52,853 nucleotides of DNA from Candidatus Arcticimaribacter sp. (GTDB taxonomy: Bacteria > Bacteroidota > Bacteroidia > Flavobacteriales > Flavobacteriaceae). A program made the position numbers and the translations under genes. Shown piece after piece: positions 33,524 to 43,491 of this stretch. The notes below the pieces were generated by a model, which saw only the letters and a program-made list of their open reading frames with translations, did no database searches and was not told the DNA's origin. How positions within the stretch are numbered: position 1 is the stretch's first letter; each line of letters starts with the position of its first letter. The stretch lies in contig WTJN01000034.1 of the NCBI GenBank assembly GCA_011526265.1, forward strand, positions 1 through 52,853, in the 5' to 3' direction.

Positions 33524-33623
33524 GTAGTGATATGAATAAAAATTCCTATAGCGTGCGTTTGTAATACTTATCCGATGATTGATATGATCAAAAGAAGTAA
33601 CGTCATTTTATCCCCCAAACCCC

Positions 33624-33655
33624 TTTGCTGAAGAAAAAATAAAATTGTACTTTTG
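33624..33655 (+). promoter_or_regulatory. Bacteroidota-type promoter (TTTG-N20-TACTTTTG) for rplS
   Basis: TTTG at 33624-33627, 20-nt spacer, TACTTTTG (TAnnTTTG) at 33648-33655. Confidence 0.65.
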
Positions 33656-33724
33656 CCAGCGCAATCAACCTCTGACGAAAATCGTGCATGTTGGCTGACA
33701 TTAATCAACGTTTAAAAGATAAAC

Positions 33725-34078
33725 ATGGAATCTTTAATCAATTTTGTTCAGGACCAATTCATCGAAAAGAAAGAATTTCCTGAGTTTGCGGCCGGTGACA
33801 CCATCACCGTGTACTATGAAATCCGCGAAGGCGAAAAAGTAAGAACGCAGTTTTTTAAAGGCGTGGTCATCCAAATCAAAGGCCAAGGTGAATCGAAAAC
33901 CTTCACCATTCGCAAAATGTCCGGGACTGTTGGGGTAGAACGTATCTTCCCGATCAACCTCCCTGCTTTGCAAAAAATTGAAATCAACAAGCGCGGAAAA
34001 GTGCGTCGTGCACGCATCTACTATTTCCGTGAACTACGCGGGAAGAAGGCGCGCATCAAAGAGCGTCAACTTCGATAA
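33725..34078 (+). CDS. rplS: 50S ribosomal protein L19
   Basis: FAAGDTITVYYEIREGEKVRTQFFKGVVIQIKGQG...TFTIRKMSGTVGVERIFPINLP...RAKLYY-like RRARIYYFRELRGKKARIKE. Confidence 0.97.
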   Translation: MESLINFVQDQFIEKKEFPEFAAGDTITVYYEIREGEKVRTQFFKGVVIQIKGQGESKTFTIRKMSGTVGVERIFPINLPALQKIEINKRGKVRRARIYYFRELRGKKARIKERQLR

Positions 34079-34080
34079 TT

Positions 34081-34114
34081 TTTTTAAAGGTTGCGCTATG
34101 CAGCCTTTTTTTTT
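34081..34114 (+). terminator. Rho-independent terminator after rplS
   Basis: aaggttgc-gctat-gcagcctt hairpin followed by T-run. Confidence 0.7.
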
Positions 34115-34149
34115 AACCAAAACTGAATAAACAAAAACAGCAATTTTCA

Positions 34150-35376
34150 ATGAAAAAAATTCATGTACAAAACCCTGTAGTTGAGATGGATGGAGAGGAA
34201 ATGACGGTTATCATTTGTTCGTTCTTCAAAAAGAAACTTATTCTCCCCTATCTCGAATAAGACATCAAATATTTTGACCTTTCCGTGACTTCCCGCGATG
34301 CCACCAACGACGAAATCACTGTCAAAGCGGCCAACGCTATCAAAGAATACAACGTAGGGATCAAATGTGCGACCATTACCCCAGACGAAGATCGCGTAAA
34401 AGAATTCAATCTATCGAACATGTGGCGTTCCCCCAACGGAACCATTCGCAACATTGTTGGTGGAACGGTTTTCCGTGAGCCCATCATCATGAGCAATGTT
34501 CCCCGCTATGTACAGGGGTGGACCAAGCCCATTTGCATTGGGCGTCATGCCTTTGGAGATCAATACCGCGCTGCCGATACCGTCACCACCGGGAAAGGAA
34601 AATTAACCATGACCTTTACGCCCGACGATGGCGGAACCCCAAAGACTTGGGAAGTCTATCAGTTTGAGGAAAATGGGGTGGCCATGTGTATGTACAATAT
34701 CGATTCATCCATTTATGGATTTGCGCGTTCGTGCATGAACCAAGCTTTACGCAAGGGATGGCCATTGTATCTTTCAACCAAGAACACCATCATGAAAGCC
34801 TACGACGGACGTTTCAAAGATGTATTCCAAGAAGTGTATGACAACGAATTCAAAAATCAATTCGAAGCTGCAGGCATTACCTACGAGCATCGTTTGATTG
34901 ACGATATGGTTGCCGCTGCCATGAAATGGAACGGTGGATTTGTATGGGCTTGTAAAAACTATGACGGCGATGTACAATCCGACACCGTTGCACAAGGCTT
35001 TGGGTCCTTAGGCTTGATGACATCAACCTTGGTCACTCCCGACGGAAAAACCATGGAAGCCGAAGCTGCTCACGGAACAGTGACACGTCACTACCGCCAG
35101 CATCAGCAAGGGAAAGAAACGTCAACCAACCCCATTGCGTCCATTTTTGCTTGGACCCGTGGGTTGCAACACCGTGGAAAATTGGACAACAACCAAGCGT
35201 TGATCGATTTCTGCCAAACCCTTGAAGACGTTTGTGTAGAAACCGTTGAAAGTGGAAAAATGACCAAAGACTTGGCCTTGTTAATTCACAAGGAAAACAT
35301 GACCAAGGAACACTATTTGACCACCCAACAATTTTTAGATGCACTGAAGGAGAACTTAGAAGCAAAGCTCAACTAA
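34150..35376 (+). pseudogene. icd: NADP-dependent isocitrate dehydrogenase (eukaryotic-type/IDH1-like), interrupted by in-frame TAA at 34258-34260
   Basis: Frame from ATG 34150: [79 protein letters not shown]... same frame on both sides of the stop; the remaining 363-codon ORF (track start GTG 34285) retains IDH motifs. Confidence 0.85.
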
Positions 35377-35400
35377 GTCCTTTCAATATTTTGATATCCA

Positions 35401-35434
35401 AACCCTGGCCCTTGGCCGGGGTTTGTTGTTTTTG
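35401..35434 (+). terminator. Rho-independent terminator after icd
   Basis: aaccctggcc-ctt-ggccggggtt hairpin followed by T-rich tract. Confidence 0.7.
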
Positions 35435-35473
35435 AGCACCAGCCAATTCCACCCAATTTTGTATTTTCACACC

Positions 35474-36292
35474 ATGGCCTTTGAAAAAATTACCGAACAA
35501 GACTCCAACCACAATGACCTGGAAAACAAGTCAGTTACTGCACTGATACATGGCATTCACAGTGAAGACAAAACGGTGGCTTTGGCCGTTGAAAAAGTAC
35601 TCCCCGCAGTAATTGCATTGACGGAAAAAATAATAGCACAATTGGAAAAAGGAGGAAGACTATTTTACATGGGGGCTGGAACCAGCGGACGACTGGGGAT
35701 TTTGGACGCCTCCGAATGTCCACCCACCTTTGGCAGTGACCCCAACCAAGTCGTTGGCCTCATTGCCGGCGGAAATGAGGCCGTCTACAAAGCCGTTGAA
35801 AATGCGGAAGACTCAACCACCCAAGGATGGCAAGATTTGTTGGACCGAAAGATAGGCCCCTTGGATATCGTCGTGGGGATTGCCGCTTCGGGCACCACCC
35901 CCTATGTGGTTCACGCCCTTAAAGCCTGTCAAGAGAATCACATTCCAACGGGATGCATTTGCTGCAATCCCAACGCTCCCATAACGCAAGTAGCAGACTT
36001 CCCCATTGAAGTTGTCGTTGGGCCAGAATTTATAACCGGTAGTTCGCGCATGAAAGCCGGCACCGCACAAAAAATGATTTTGAACATGCTCTCTACAGCC
36101 ACCATGATTCGTTTGGGACACATTGCAGGAAACAAAATGATCGACCTTCAACTGTCCAATGCAAAATTGCACGAGCGGGCAATACGAATGATTGTCGAAA
36201 AAACAGGTTGTAGCAAAGAAAAAGCAACCGAACTGCTTCAAGATCATCGAAGTGTGCGAAAGGCCATTGAACACGGATCAAACAACGGCTAA
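35474..36292 (+). CDS. murQ: N-acetylmuramic acid 6-phosphate etherase
   Basis: ITEQDSNHNDLENKSV...FYMGAGTSGRLGILDASECPPTFG...GSSRMKAGTAQKMILNMLSTATMIRLGH. Confidence 0.95.
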   Translation: MAFEKITEQDSNHNDLENKSVTALIHGIHSEDKTVALAVEKVLPAVIALTEKIIAQLEKGGRLFYMGAGTSGRLGILDASECPPTFGSDPNQVVGLIAGGNEAVYKAVENAEDSTTQGWQDLLDRKIGPLDIVVGIAASGTTPYVVHALKACQENHIPTGCICCNPNAPITQVADFPIEVVVGPEFITGSSRMKAGTAQKMILNMLSTATMIRLGHIAGNKMIDLQLSNAKLHERAIRMIVEKTGCSKEKATELLQDHRSVRKAIEHGSNNG

Positions 36293-36373
36293 GCCAGTTT
36301 GATCGCTCAATTCAGCCGTTGGAAAGACAACATCAATTTCCCGTATACGGTTCAATTATTGTATTTTTGATCC

Positions 36374-36601
36374 ATGAATAAAGCGTTACTCCAACAAGGA
36401 CTAAAACAAATGACCTATGCCATCCTCTGTGCCTTTACGGGGCCTGTGGTGATCATGCAAGCCTTTCAAAACGAAGGGCATCCGTTGTATTGGCCCGTCT
36501 TGCTTGTTGGACTTCTCCTCTCTGGCGGGGCAATCGCTTGGGGGTTTACGGGGATCCGTAATTTAGTCGATGCAATCTTGGGCAAAAAAAGACGGCGTTA
36601 A
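36374..36601 (+). CDS. Small two-TM protein, DUF6095-like
   Basis: MNKALLQQGLKQMTYAILCAFTGPVVIMQAFQNEGHPLYWPVLLVGLLLSGGAIAWGFTGIRNLVDAILGKKRR; location downstream of murQ. Confidence 0.7.
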   Translation: MNKALLQQGLKQMTYAILCAFTGPVVIMQAFQNEGHPLYWPVLLVGLLLSGGAIAWGFTGIRNLVDAILGKKRRR

Positions 36602-36655
36602 AGCCATTTCACTGTTGTTTGGCGTGGGATATCCCATTATCTTTGTCGCTTATTG

Positions 36656-38608
36656 ATGACCATGATTTCAATTACACTTCCCGATGGTTCCGTCCGTCAA
36701 TACCCAGAACCATTAACTGTTCTAGAGGTTGCCAAAGACATCAGCGAAGGCTTGGCCCGCAATGTGCTATCGGCTCAATTCAACCAACAAACGGTAGAGG
36801 CGTCTACCCTCATCGAAGAAGACGGAGATTTGCGTCTCTTTACCTGGAATGACGACGAAGGGAAAACAGCTTTTTGGCATTCCTCTGCCCATATTTTGGC
36901 GCAGACAATCTTGGCGCTTTACCCCGAAGCGAAACTCACCATTGGACCCGCCATTGAAAATGGGTTCTATTACGACGTTGACTTTGGTGACCACAGTTTT
37001 TCCGAGAAAGACTTGGCGGCGGTAGAAAAACAGTTTCTTGCCTTTGCCCGCGAGAAGTTTGCCTTTAAAATGCGTCGCAGCTCCAAAGCAGATGCCTTGG
37101 CTTTTTACCAAAAAGAGAACAATCCGTTTAAGGTCGAACTCATTGAAAATTTAGAAGACGGAACGATCACGTTTTGCGATCATGCCGACTTTACCGACCT
37201 CTGCCGTGGGGGACATATTCCCCACACCGGTTTTGTGAAAGCGGTAAAATTACTCAACGTCGCTGGTGCCTACTGGCGCGGCGATGAGACCAAGCCACAG
37301 CTCACTCGTATCTACGGCATATCGTTCCCCAAGCAAAAAGAGTTGACCGAGTACCTCGCCTTATTGGAAGAAGCCAAAAAACGTGATCACCGTAAACTGG
37401 GCAAAGAACTCGATCTCTTTACCTTTTCCCAAAAAGTAGGACAAGGCCTCCCCTTGTGGTTACCCAAAGGAACCGCTTTACGTGAACGCCTAGAAAACTT
37501 TTTAAAAGAAGCTCAAAAGAAAGCCGGATATGAGCAAGTGATTTCTCCCCATATTGGCAACAAAGAGTTGTACATGACCTCCGGACACTATGAGAAATAT
37601 GGTGCCGATAGTTTCCAACCCATTGAAACCCCAGCCGAAGGAGAAGAGTTTTTATTGAAACCCATGAATTGCCCCCACCACTGTGAGATTTATAACGCCC
37701 GCCAGTGGAGCTATAAGGACTTGCCCAAACGCTATGCCGAATTTGGAACGGTGTACCGCTACGAGCAAAGTGGCGAACTTCACGGACTAACCCGTGTTCG
37801 CGGTTTCACCCAAGACGATGCGCACATTTTCTGTATGCCTACCCAACTGGATGAAGAATTCAAAAAAGTGATCGATTTGGTGTTGTACGTTTTTGGATCA
37901 CTAGGCTTCGAAAACTTTACGGCACAAGTGTCACTTCGTGATCCTGAAAAACCTGAGAAATACATTGGATCAGACGAAAATTGGGATTTGGCCGAAACCG
38001 CCATCATCAATGCAGCTAAAGAAAAAAATCTGAACTACGTGATCGAATATGGAGAGGCAGCGTTTTATGGGCCTAAACTCGATTTTATGGTCAAAGACGC
38101 GTTGGGAAGAAAGTGGCAATTGGGGACCATCCAGGTAGATTACAACCTCCCCGAACGTTTTGATTTGTCCTACAAAGGCAGCGACAACGAACTGCATCGC
38201 CCTGTAATGATTCACCGCGCACCCTTTGGCAGTCTGGAACGCTTCGTCGCTATCTTGCTCGAACACACTGGTGGAAACTTTCCCCTTTGGCTCATGCCCG
38301 AACAAGTGATCTTGTTGTGCGTGAGTGAGAAGTATGAAAAATACGCGCAAAAAGTTTTAAATCAACTAGAAAATAACGAAATTCGCGCTCTCATCGACAA
38401 TCGAAATGAGACCATAGGGAAAAAAATCCGTGAGGCACAGCTGAACAAATATCCCTACATGCTGATTGTTGGCGAGAAAGAAGCCGCCGAAAACACTGTT
38501 GCTGTTCGTAGCCGTGCCGAAGGCGATACTGGCACACTAACTGTCGAAACTTTTATCCAAAAACTATCGGCAGAAGTTGAGGCCAGCAGTGCAAAATTTG
38601 AGGTTTAA
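36656..38608 (+). CDS. thrS: Threonyl-tRNA synthetase
   Basis: TGS domain, [57 protein letters not shown]. Confidence 0.98.
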   Translation: MTMISITLPDGSVRQYPEPLTVLEVAKDISEGLARNVLSAQFNQQTVEASTLIEEDGDLRLFTWNDDEGKTAFWHSSAHILAQTILALYPEAKLTIGPAIENGFYYDVDFGDHSFSEKDLAAVEKQFLAFAREKFAFKMRRSSKADALAFYQKENNPFKVELIENLEDGTITFCDHADFTDLCRGGHIPHTGFVKAVKLLNVAGAYWRGDETKPQLTRIYGISFPKQKELTEYLALLEEAKKRDHRKLGKELDLFTFSQKVGQGLPLWLPKGTALRERLENFLKEAQKKAGYEQVISPHIGNKELYMTSGHYEKYGADSFQPIETPAEGEEFLLKPMNCPHHCEIYNARQWSYKDLPKRYAEFGTVYRYEQSGELHGLTRVRGFTQDDAHIFCMPTQLDEEFKKVIDLVLYVFGSLGFENFTAQVSLRDPEKPEKYIGSDENWDLAETAIINAAKEKNLNYVIEYGEAAFYGPKLDFMVKDALGRKWQLGTIQVDYNLPERFDLSYKGSDNELHRPVMIHRAPFGSLERFVAILLEHTGGNFPLWLMPEQVILLCVSEKYEKYAQKVLNQLENNEIRALIDNRNETIGKKIREAQLNKYPYMLIVGEKEAAENTVAVRSRAEGDTGTLTVETFIQKLSAEVEASSAKFEV

Positions 38609-38623
38609 TTAAAACACAGAGCC

Positions 38624-39178
38624 ATAGCAATACGTAGAAGAAGGACCAATCGTCCTGGCCGAGTTATCAAGGAGAATCCACATCGGATCAATGAAAAGAT
38701 TACCGCTTATGAGGTGCGCCTTGTGGGTGACAACATTGAGGTGGGGGTTTACAAATTGCGTCAAGCCCTGCAATTGGCCGAAGAGCAGGAACTGGATTTG
38801 GTAGAAATATCACCCAAAGCCTCCCCTCCTGTTTGCAAAATTCTCGATTACAAGAAATTCCTCTACGAGCAGAAAAAAAGAGAAAAAGCGCTCAAGTCAA
38901 AAGCGACAAAAGTGATCATAAAAGAGATCCGCTTTGGTCCGCAAACCGATGAGCACGATTACGAATTCAAAAAGAAGCACGCAGAAAAGTTTTTGAAAGA
39001 AGGCGCCAAATTAAAAGCCTTTGTTTTTTTCAAAGGACGCTCGATTGTGTTTAAAGAACAAGGCCAAATTTTATTGCTGAAATTAGCTCAAGAACTCGAA
39101 GAATTCGGAAAAGTGGAACAACTGCCAAAACTCGAAGGAAAACGAATGACCATGTTCATCAGTCCTAAAAAGAAATAA
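38624..39178 (+). CDS. infC: Translation initiation factor IF-3; start codon non-canonical/uncertain
   Basis: ...[76 protein letters not shown]...; no in-frame ATG in the N-terminal region; candidates ATA 38624/38630; track ORF begins at GTG 38714. Confidence 0.93.
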   Translation: MAIRRRRTNRPGRVIKENPHRINEKITAYEVRLVGDNIEVGVYKLRQALQLAEEQELDLVEISPKASPPVCKILDYKKFLYEQKKREKALKSKATKVIIKEIRFGPQTDEHDYEFKKKHAEKFLKEGAKLKAFVFFKGRSIVFKEQGQILLLKLAQELEEFGKVEQLPKLEGKRMTMFISPKKK

Positions 39179-39208
39179 TAATAAGAGTACCTAAATAAAT
39201 AAGAAGTA

Positions 39209-39406
39209 ATGCCAAAAATGAAAACAAAATCCTCTGCCAAGAAACGCTTTAAGCTGACGGGCAGTGGTAAAATCAAAAGAAAGCATGCTTTTAAGAGCCA
39301 TATCTTGACCAAGAAGTCAAAAAAGCGTAAGCTAAAATTGACCCACTCGGGATTGGTTCACGAAAGTGATGCCGACAACATCAAAGAACAACTGAGATTA
39401 AAATAA
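39209..39406 (+). CDS. rpmI: 50S ribosomal protein L35
   Basis: [44 protein letters not shown]. Confidence 0.97.
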   Translation: MPKMKTKSSAKKRFKLTGSGKIKRKHAFKSHILTKKSKKRKLKLTHSGLVHESDADNIKEQLRLK

Positions 39407-39497
39407 ACCGTTGTTCCGGTTGAAACAAACATTAACCCTGTTTCGGGCACCAAAGTGTAAAATGATTACCGCCTTGTAACAAAAAACAAAGAAAAAA

Positions 39498-39842
39498 ATG
39501 CCAAGATCAGTCAATTCAGTCGCTTCAAGAGCGCGCAGAAAAAAAGTACTTAAACAAGCCAAAGGTTATTTTGGCCGTCGTAAAAATGTGTGGACCGTAG
39601 CTAAAAACGCGGTGGACAAAGCCATGCAGTACGCCTACCGCGATCGAAAAACCAAAAAACGTAATTTCCGTGCATTATGGATCGTTCGTATCAATGCAGC
39701 CGCACGCCTACACGGAATGTCTTACAGTCAGTTCATGGGAAAAATCCACGCCAACAATATTGCCCTCAACCGCAAAGTATTGGCCGACCTCGCCATGAAC
39801 AACCCCGATGCTTTCAAAGCCATCGTGGACAAGATAAAATAA
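39498..39842 (+). CDS. rplT: 50S ribosomal protein L20
   Basis: [80 protein letters not shown]. Confidence 0.98.
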   Translation: MPRSVNSVASRARRKKVLKQAKGYFGRRKNVWTVAKNAVDKAMQYAYRDRKTKKRNFRALWIVRINAAARLHGMSYSQFMGKIHANNIALNRKVLADLAMNNPDAFKAIVDKIK

Positions 39843-39863
39843 ATAATTACAAACGGTACTCCT

Positions 39864-39894
39864 TAAAAAAACCCACCATTCGGTGGGTTTTTTA
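39864..39894 (+). terminator. Rho-independent terminator after rplT
   Basis: aaaaaacccacc-att-cggtgggtttttt near-perfect hairpin with T-run. Confidence 0.85.
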
Positions 39895-39958
39895 TTTTCC
39901 AAGTTTTTTTATTGATTCGACATCCCTGTCGCTTCCAAAGGGCGTTTACTCTCCTATT

Positions 39959-41485
39959 TTAAAAAGGAACCCCGTCATCATCAGCATCGTCAAACGAAGT
40001 GCCGAAGGCATCCCCTGCCGAAGGAAACTGTTCAGGAGCAATGGTGTCATTCATTTTTGACGGAAATTCGAAGGGTGAATCATAGGTATCGAGGTTATCA
40101 AACTTACCTAGATTACCAATAAACTTTAGTCGAATGTTGTCTAACCCTCCATTACGGTGTTTGGCGACAATAAACTCTGCTTGACCAATGGAGGATGTTC
40201 GTTCCTCATCGTCCCATTCTTCGATACCATAATATTCTGGACGGTAGATGAAAGATACAATATCGGCGTCTTGCTCAATTGCCCCCGATTCCCGCAAATC
40301 TGAAAGGATCGGGCGCTTGGTGCCTCCACGGGTTTCAACGGCACGCGACAATTGCGACAAGGCAATGACAGGAACGTCAAGCTCTTTTGCCAAGGCTTTG
40401 AGGTTTCGAGAAATGGTTGAAATTTCTTGTTCTCGGTTTCCTGTTTTGTTTGAGGTGCCTGCCGTCATCAATTGAAGGTAGTCCACAATGATGAGTTTGA
40501 TGCCGTGTTGAGAAGATAAACGTCTTGCCTTGGCACGAAGATCAAAAATCGATAGTGAGGGGGTATCATCAATGTATAAGGGCGCTTTTTCCAAGTCACT
40601 GACCTTGACATTGAGTTGTTCCCACTCATGGTTCTCTAATTTTCCTGTACGTAGTTTTTCTGAAGACAAACCAGTTTCAGACGAGATCAAACGCGTAATC
40701 AACTGCACCGAAGACATTTCAAGCGAAAAGAAAGCGACGGGGGTTTGTTTCATCACGGCGATATTGCGAGCCATGGAAAGGGTCAGTGCTGTTTTTCCCA
40801 TCCCCGGACGTGCCGCAACGATAATCAAATCACTGGGTTGCCAACCAGAGGTTAATGCATCCAGCTTTTCGAAACCTGTGGCTACACCGCTTAAACCTTC
40901 TTTCTTGGCAATTTCTTCAATCCGTCGTTTGGCCTGAATAACAAGATTTTGCGCACTTTCCGAAGATTTTTTAATGTTGCCCTGCGTTACGTCATAAAGC
41001 TTTGATTCGGCTTCGTCGAGCAAATCAAAAACATCGATCGAATCCTTAAACGCGTTCTCGATAATCTCATTGGAGATTTTGATTAAACTTCGTTGTATGA
41101 ACTTTTGAAGGATGATGCGCGCATGGAATTCAATGTGGGCAGAGGTCGAAACTTTTTTCGATAATTGAACCAAATAAAAATCGCCCCCTACTTTTTCTAA
41201 AGTTCCTTCTTTCCGTAACTGGGCAGAGACGGTGAGCAAATCAATGGGCTCAGAGGTTTCAAACAAATGATGAATGGCCGAAAAAATATGCTGATGAGCT
41301 TCTTTATAAAACGCATCCACTTGGAGGATATCGATGACCTCATCGACACCTTTTTTGTCGATTAACATGGCGCCCAAAACAGCTTCTTCTAGGTCGACTG
41401 CTTGCGGTGGGATTTTACCTTGTTCCAGGTTTACGATGCCCGCGCTGGTTGCCGCAGGTGCAATAATTGGTTTCCGTTCTTCCAT
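39959..41485 (-). CDS. dnaB: Replicative DNA helicase DnaB
   Basis: PPQAVDLEEAVLGAMLID; DLIIVAARPGMGKTALTLSMA; IIVDYLQLM; LSQLSRAVETRGGTKRPILSDLRESGAIEQDADIV. Confidence 0.97.
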   Translation of the reverse strand: MEERKPIIAPAATSAGIVNLEQGKIPPQAVDLEEAVLGAMLIDKKGVDEVIDILQVDAFYKEAHQHIFSAIHHLFETSEPIDLLTVSAQLRKEGTLEKVGGDFYLVQLSKKVSTSAHIEFHARIILQKFIQRSLIKISNEIIENAFKDSIDVFDLLDEAESKLYDVTQGNIKKSSESAQNLVIQAKRRIEEIAKKEGLSGVATGFEKLDALTSGWQPSDLIIVAARPGMGKTALTLSMARNIAVMKQTPVAFFSLEMSSVQLITRLISSETGLSSEKLRTGKLENHEWEQLNVKVSDLEKAPLYIDDTPSLSIFDLRAKARRLSSQHGIKLIIVDYLQLMTAGTSNKTGNREQEISTISRNLKALAKELDVPVIALSQLSRAVETRGGTKRPILSDLRESGAIEQDADIVSFIYRPEYYGIEEWDDEERTSSIGQAEFIVAKHRNGGLDNIRLKFIGNLGKFDNLDTYDSPFEFPSKMNDTIAPEQFPSAGDAFGTSFDDADDDGVPF

Positions 41486-41604
41486 GTACTAAAAGTATAG
41501 AAAATGTAAAGTAATCAGTGGTCTTTAAACTAAACAAATGTTATCAAAACAGTAAACACAGCCTGTTTATAAATTGCTTATTCTGTTGATAAGTACCGTA
41601 ACCC

Positions 41605-42558
41605 TTATCCCTTAAAGACCCCCATTTGATTGAACTTTTCGCGACGGGCTTCGATAAGTTCATCGGCAGAAAGTTTTTGAAGGTTTTTAAAAGTAGTCTC
41701 GATTTCTTTCCTTACTGTCTCATAGGTTTTGTCGCGATCAAAATGCGCCCCCCCCAATGGCTCTTTGATAATTTTATCGATGAGTTTCGACTTTTTCATG
41801 TCGTTGGCCGTGAGCTTTAAGGCTTCAGCGGCTTGTTCTTTGTATTCCCAACTTCGCCAAAGGATGGACGAACAAGACTCTGGAGAGATTACGGAGTACC
41901 ACGTGTTTTCAAGCATAAAGATACGGTCGCCTACCCCAATACCCAGAGCACCGCCTGAGGCACCTTCGCCGATAATGACGACAATAATAGGCACTTTAAT
42001 GGAAAGCATTTCGAAAATATTGCGGGCTATGGCTTCGCCCTGTCCGCGTTCTTCTGCCTCGAGCCCTGGATAGGCCCCTGGGGTATCAATAAAGCAGACA
42101 ATTGGAATGTTAAACTTTTCGGCAGATTTCATCAAGCGCAATGCTTTGCGGTACCCTTCGGGATTGGCCATCCCAAAATTTCTGTACTTTCTTGTCGCAG
42201 TGTTATAGCCTTTTTGGGTACCAATAAACATATAGGACTGGTCGCCAATTTTTCCTAATCCACCAATCATGGCTTTGTCGTCCCGCACATTTCGGTCGCC
42301 GTGTAACTCCAAAAAAGTATCACCACAAAGGGCTTTGACATAATCTAAGGTATAAGGGCGCGATGGATGCCGTGAAAGCTGGACACGCTGCCATGGGGTT
42401 AGGTTACCGTAAATTTCTTTTTGAGTGGAAATGAGTTTTTCTTCCAATTGCGCGCAAGGGTCTGTGACATCAACTTCGCTTTCATCGCCAATGGCTTTGC
42501 ATTTGCCTAGCTGGGCATGAATTTCTTTGATCGGTAATTCAAAATCTAAATACTCCAT
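41605..42558 (-). CDS. accA: Acetyl-CoA carboxylase carboxyltransferase subunit alpha
   Basis: [22 protein letters not shown]...FVELHGDR-like [20 protein letters not shown]...[25 protein letters not shown]. Confidence 0.97.
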   Translation of the reverse strand: MEYLDFELPIKEIHAQLGKCKAIGDESEVDVTDPCAQLEEKLISTQKEIYGNLTPWQRVQLSRHPSRPYTLDYVKALCGDTFLELHGDRNVRDDKAMIGGLGKIGDQSYMFIGTQKGYNTATRKYRNFGMANPEGYRKALRLMKSAEKFNIPIVCFIDTPGAYPGLEAEERGQGEAIARNIFEMLSIKVPIIVVIIGEGASGGALGIGVGDRIFMLENTWYSVISPESCSSILWRSWEYKEQAAEALKLTANDMKKSKLIDKIIKEPLGGAHFDRDKTYETVRKEIETTFKNLQKLSADELIEARREKFNQMGVFKG

Positions 42559-42594
42559 TTGGTTTCATTCTTGACAAACAAAGGTAGAAATTTT

Positions 42595-43491
42595 TCATTG
42601 TGTGAGCGATTTTTTTTGTGCCCTACGTTTATAGATCCCATTCCCTATCACCCCCAGCAAGATGACAAGTACACCCACATAAAATTGAGGACTCATGTAC
42701 TCTTTCTCGCCAAAAATAAACAAGGAAAAAACAATAGCATAAACGGGTTCCAAATTCAATGAAATCATCATAGTAAAGGGGCTCACGTGCTTCAATACTT
42801 CAACCGATGCAATGGTTGCATAGGCTGTACACACTGAGGCCAATAGGAACAACCACAAAACATCCCATCCATCCTTTGGGAGCAATTCTGCTGGTGAATC
42901 GAGTGAAAAGAAAAGAAACGGCGTCAAGACCACTGCGCCCGTCAACAATTGATAAAACGCAATATTCTTGGCGGGATAATGTTGAATCAATCGTCCATTC
43001 AAGAGCGAAAAAAGCACAGAGAGCAAGGTGGCCAAGAGCGCAATTGCTATACCAAAAAGCTGTTCTTTTTGTACGCCGTAGATCAACAATAAACCGAAAA
43101 TCACCACGACACCAAAAACTATTTCATAACGGCGAAATGGGCGTTGATACAAAATCGGTTCTAGAATTGAAGTCATTAAAGAGGCCGAAGAGAGGATGGA
43201 AAGGGTGAGCGCAATGGTGGTGATTTTGATGGCGTAGAAAAACAAAATCCAGTGAATGGCGATCAAAACTCCGCCCGTTAAATACCATTTAAAAACCCCA
43301 GGATGTATTCGAAAAGAGGCGCGGGAAAAAAACCAAAAATAAACCGCGATCATCACGGTAGCAAAAGTCATTCTATGCCACACAATCGGCAACGAATCAA
43401 GTGATATCAGCGCACCTAATATGGACGTAAATCCCCAGATGAAAATTAAAAAATGGAGTAAGAGAAGGCTTTTTGATCTATCGTTTTGCAT
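42595..43491 (-). CDS. EamA/DMT-family transporter
   Basis: ~10 TM segments; LHFLIFIWGFTSILGALI; C-terminal LNLEPVYAIVFSLFIFGEKEYMSPQFYVGVLVILLGV. Confidence 0.88.
   Translation of the reverse strand: MQNDRSKSLLLLHFLIFIWGFTSILGALISLDSLPIVWHRMTFATVMIAVYFWFFSRASFRIHPGVFKWYLTGGVLIAIHWILFFYAIKITTIALTLSILSSASLMTSILEPILYQRPFRRYEIVFGVVVIFGLLLIYGVQKEQLFGIAIALLATLLSVLFSLLNGRLIQHYPAKNIAFYQLLTGAVVLTPFLFFSLDSPAELLPKDGWDVLWLFLLASVCTAYATIASVEVLKHVSPFTMMISLNLEPVYAIVFSLFIFGEKEYMSPQFYVGVLVILLGVIGNGIYKRRAQKKSLTQ

Noticed and set aside
34258-34260. Genome-wide reassignment of TAA as a sense codon
   Set aside because: TAA terminates many intact genes here (e.g. xerD, thrS, rplT) at homologous ends, so the icd stop is local.
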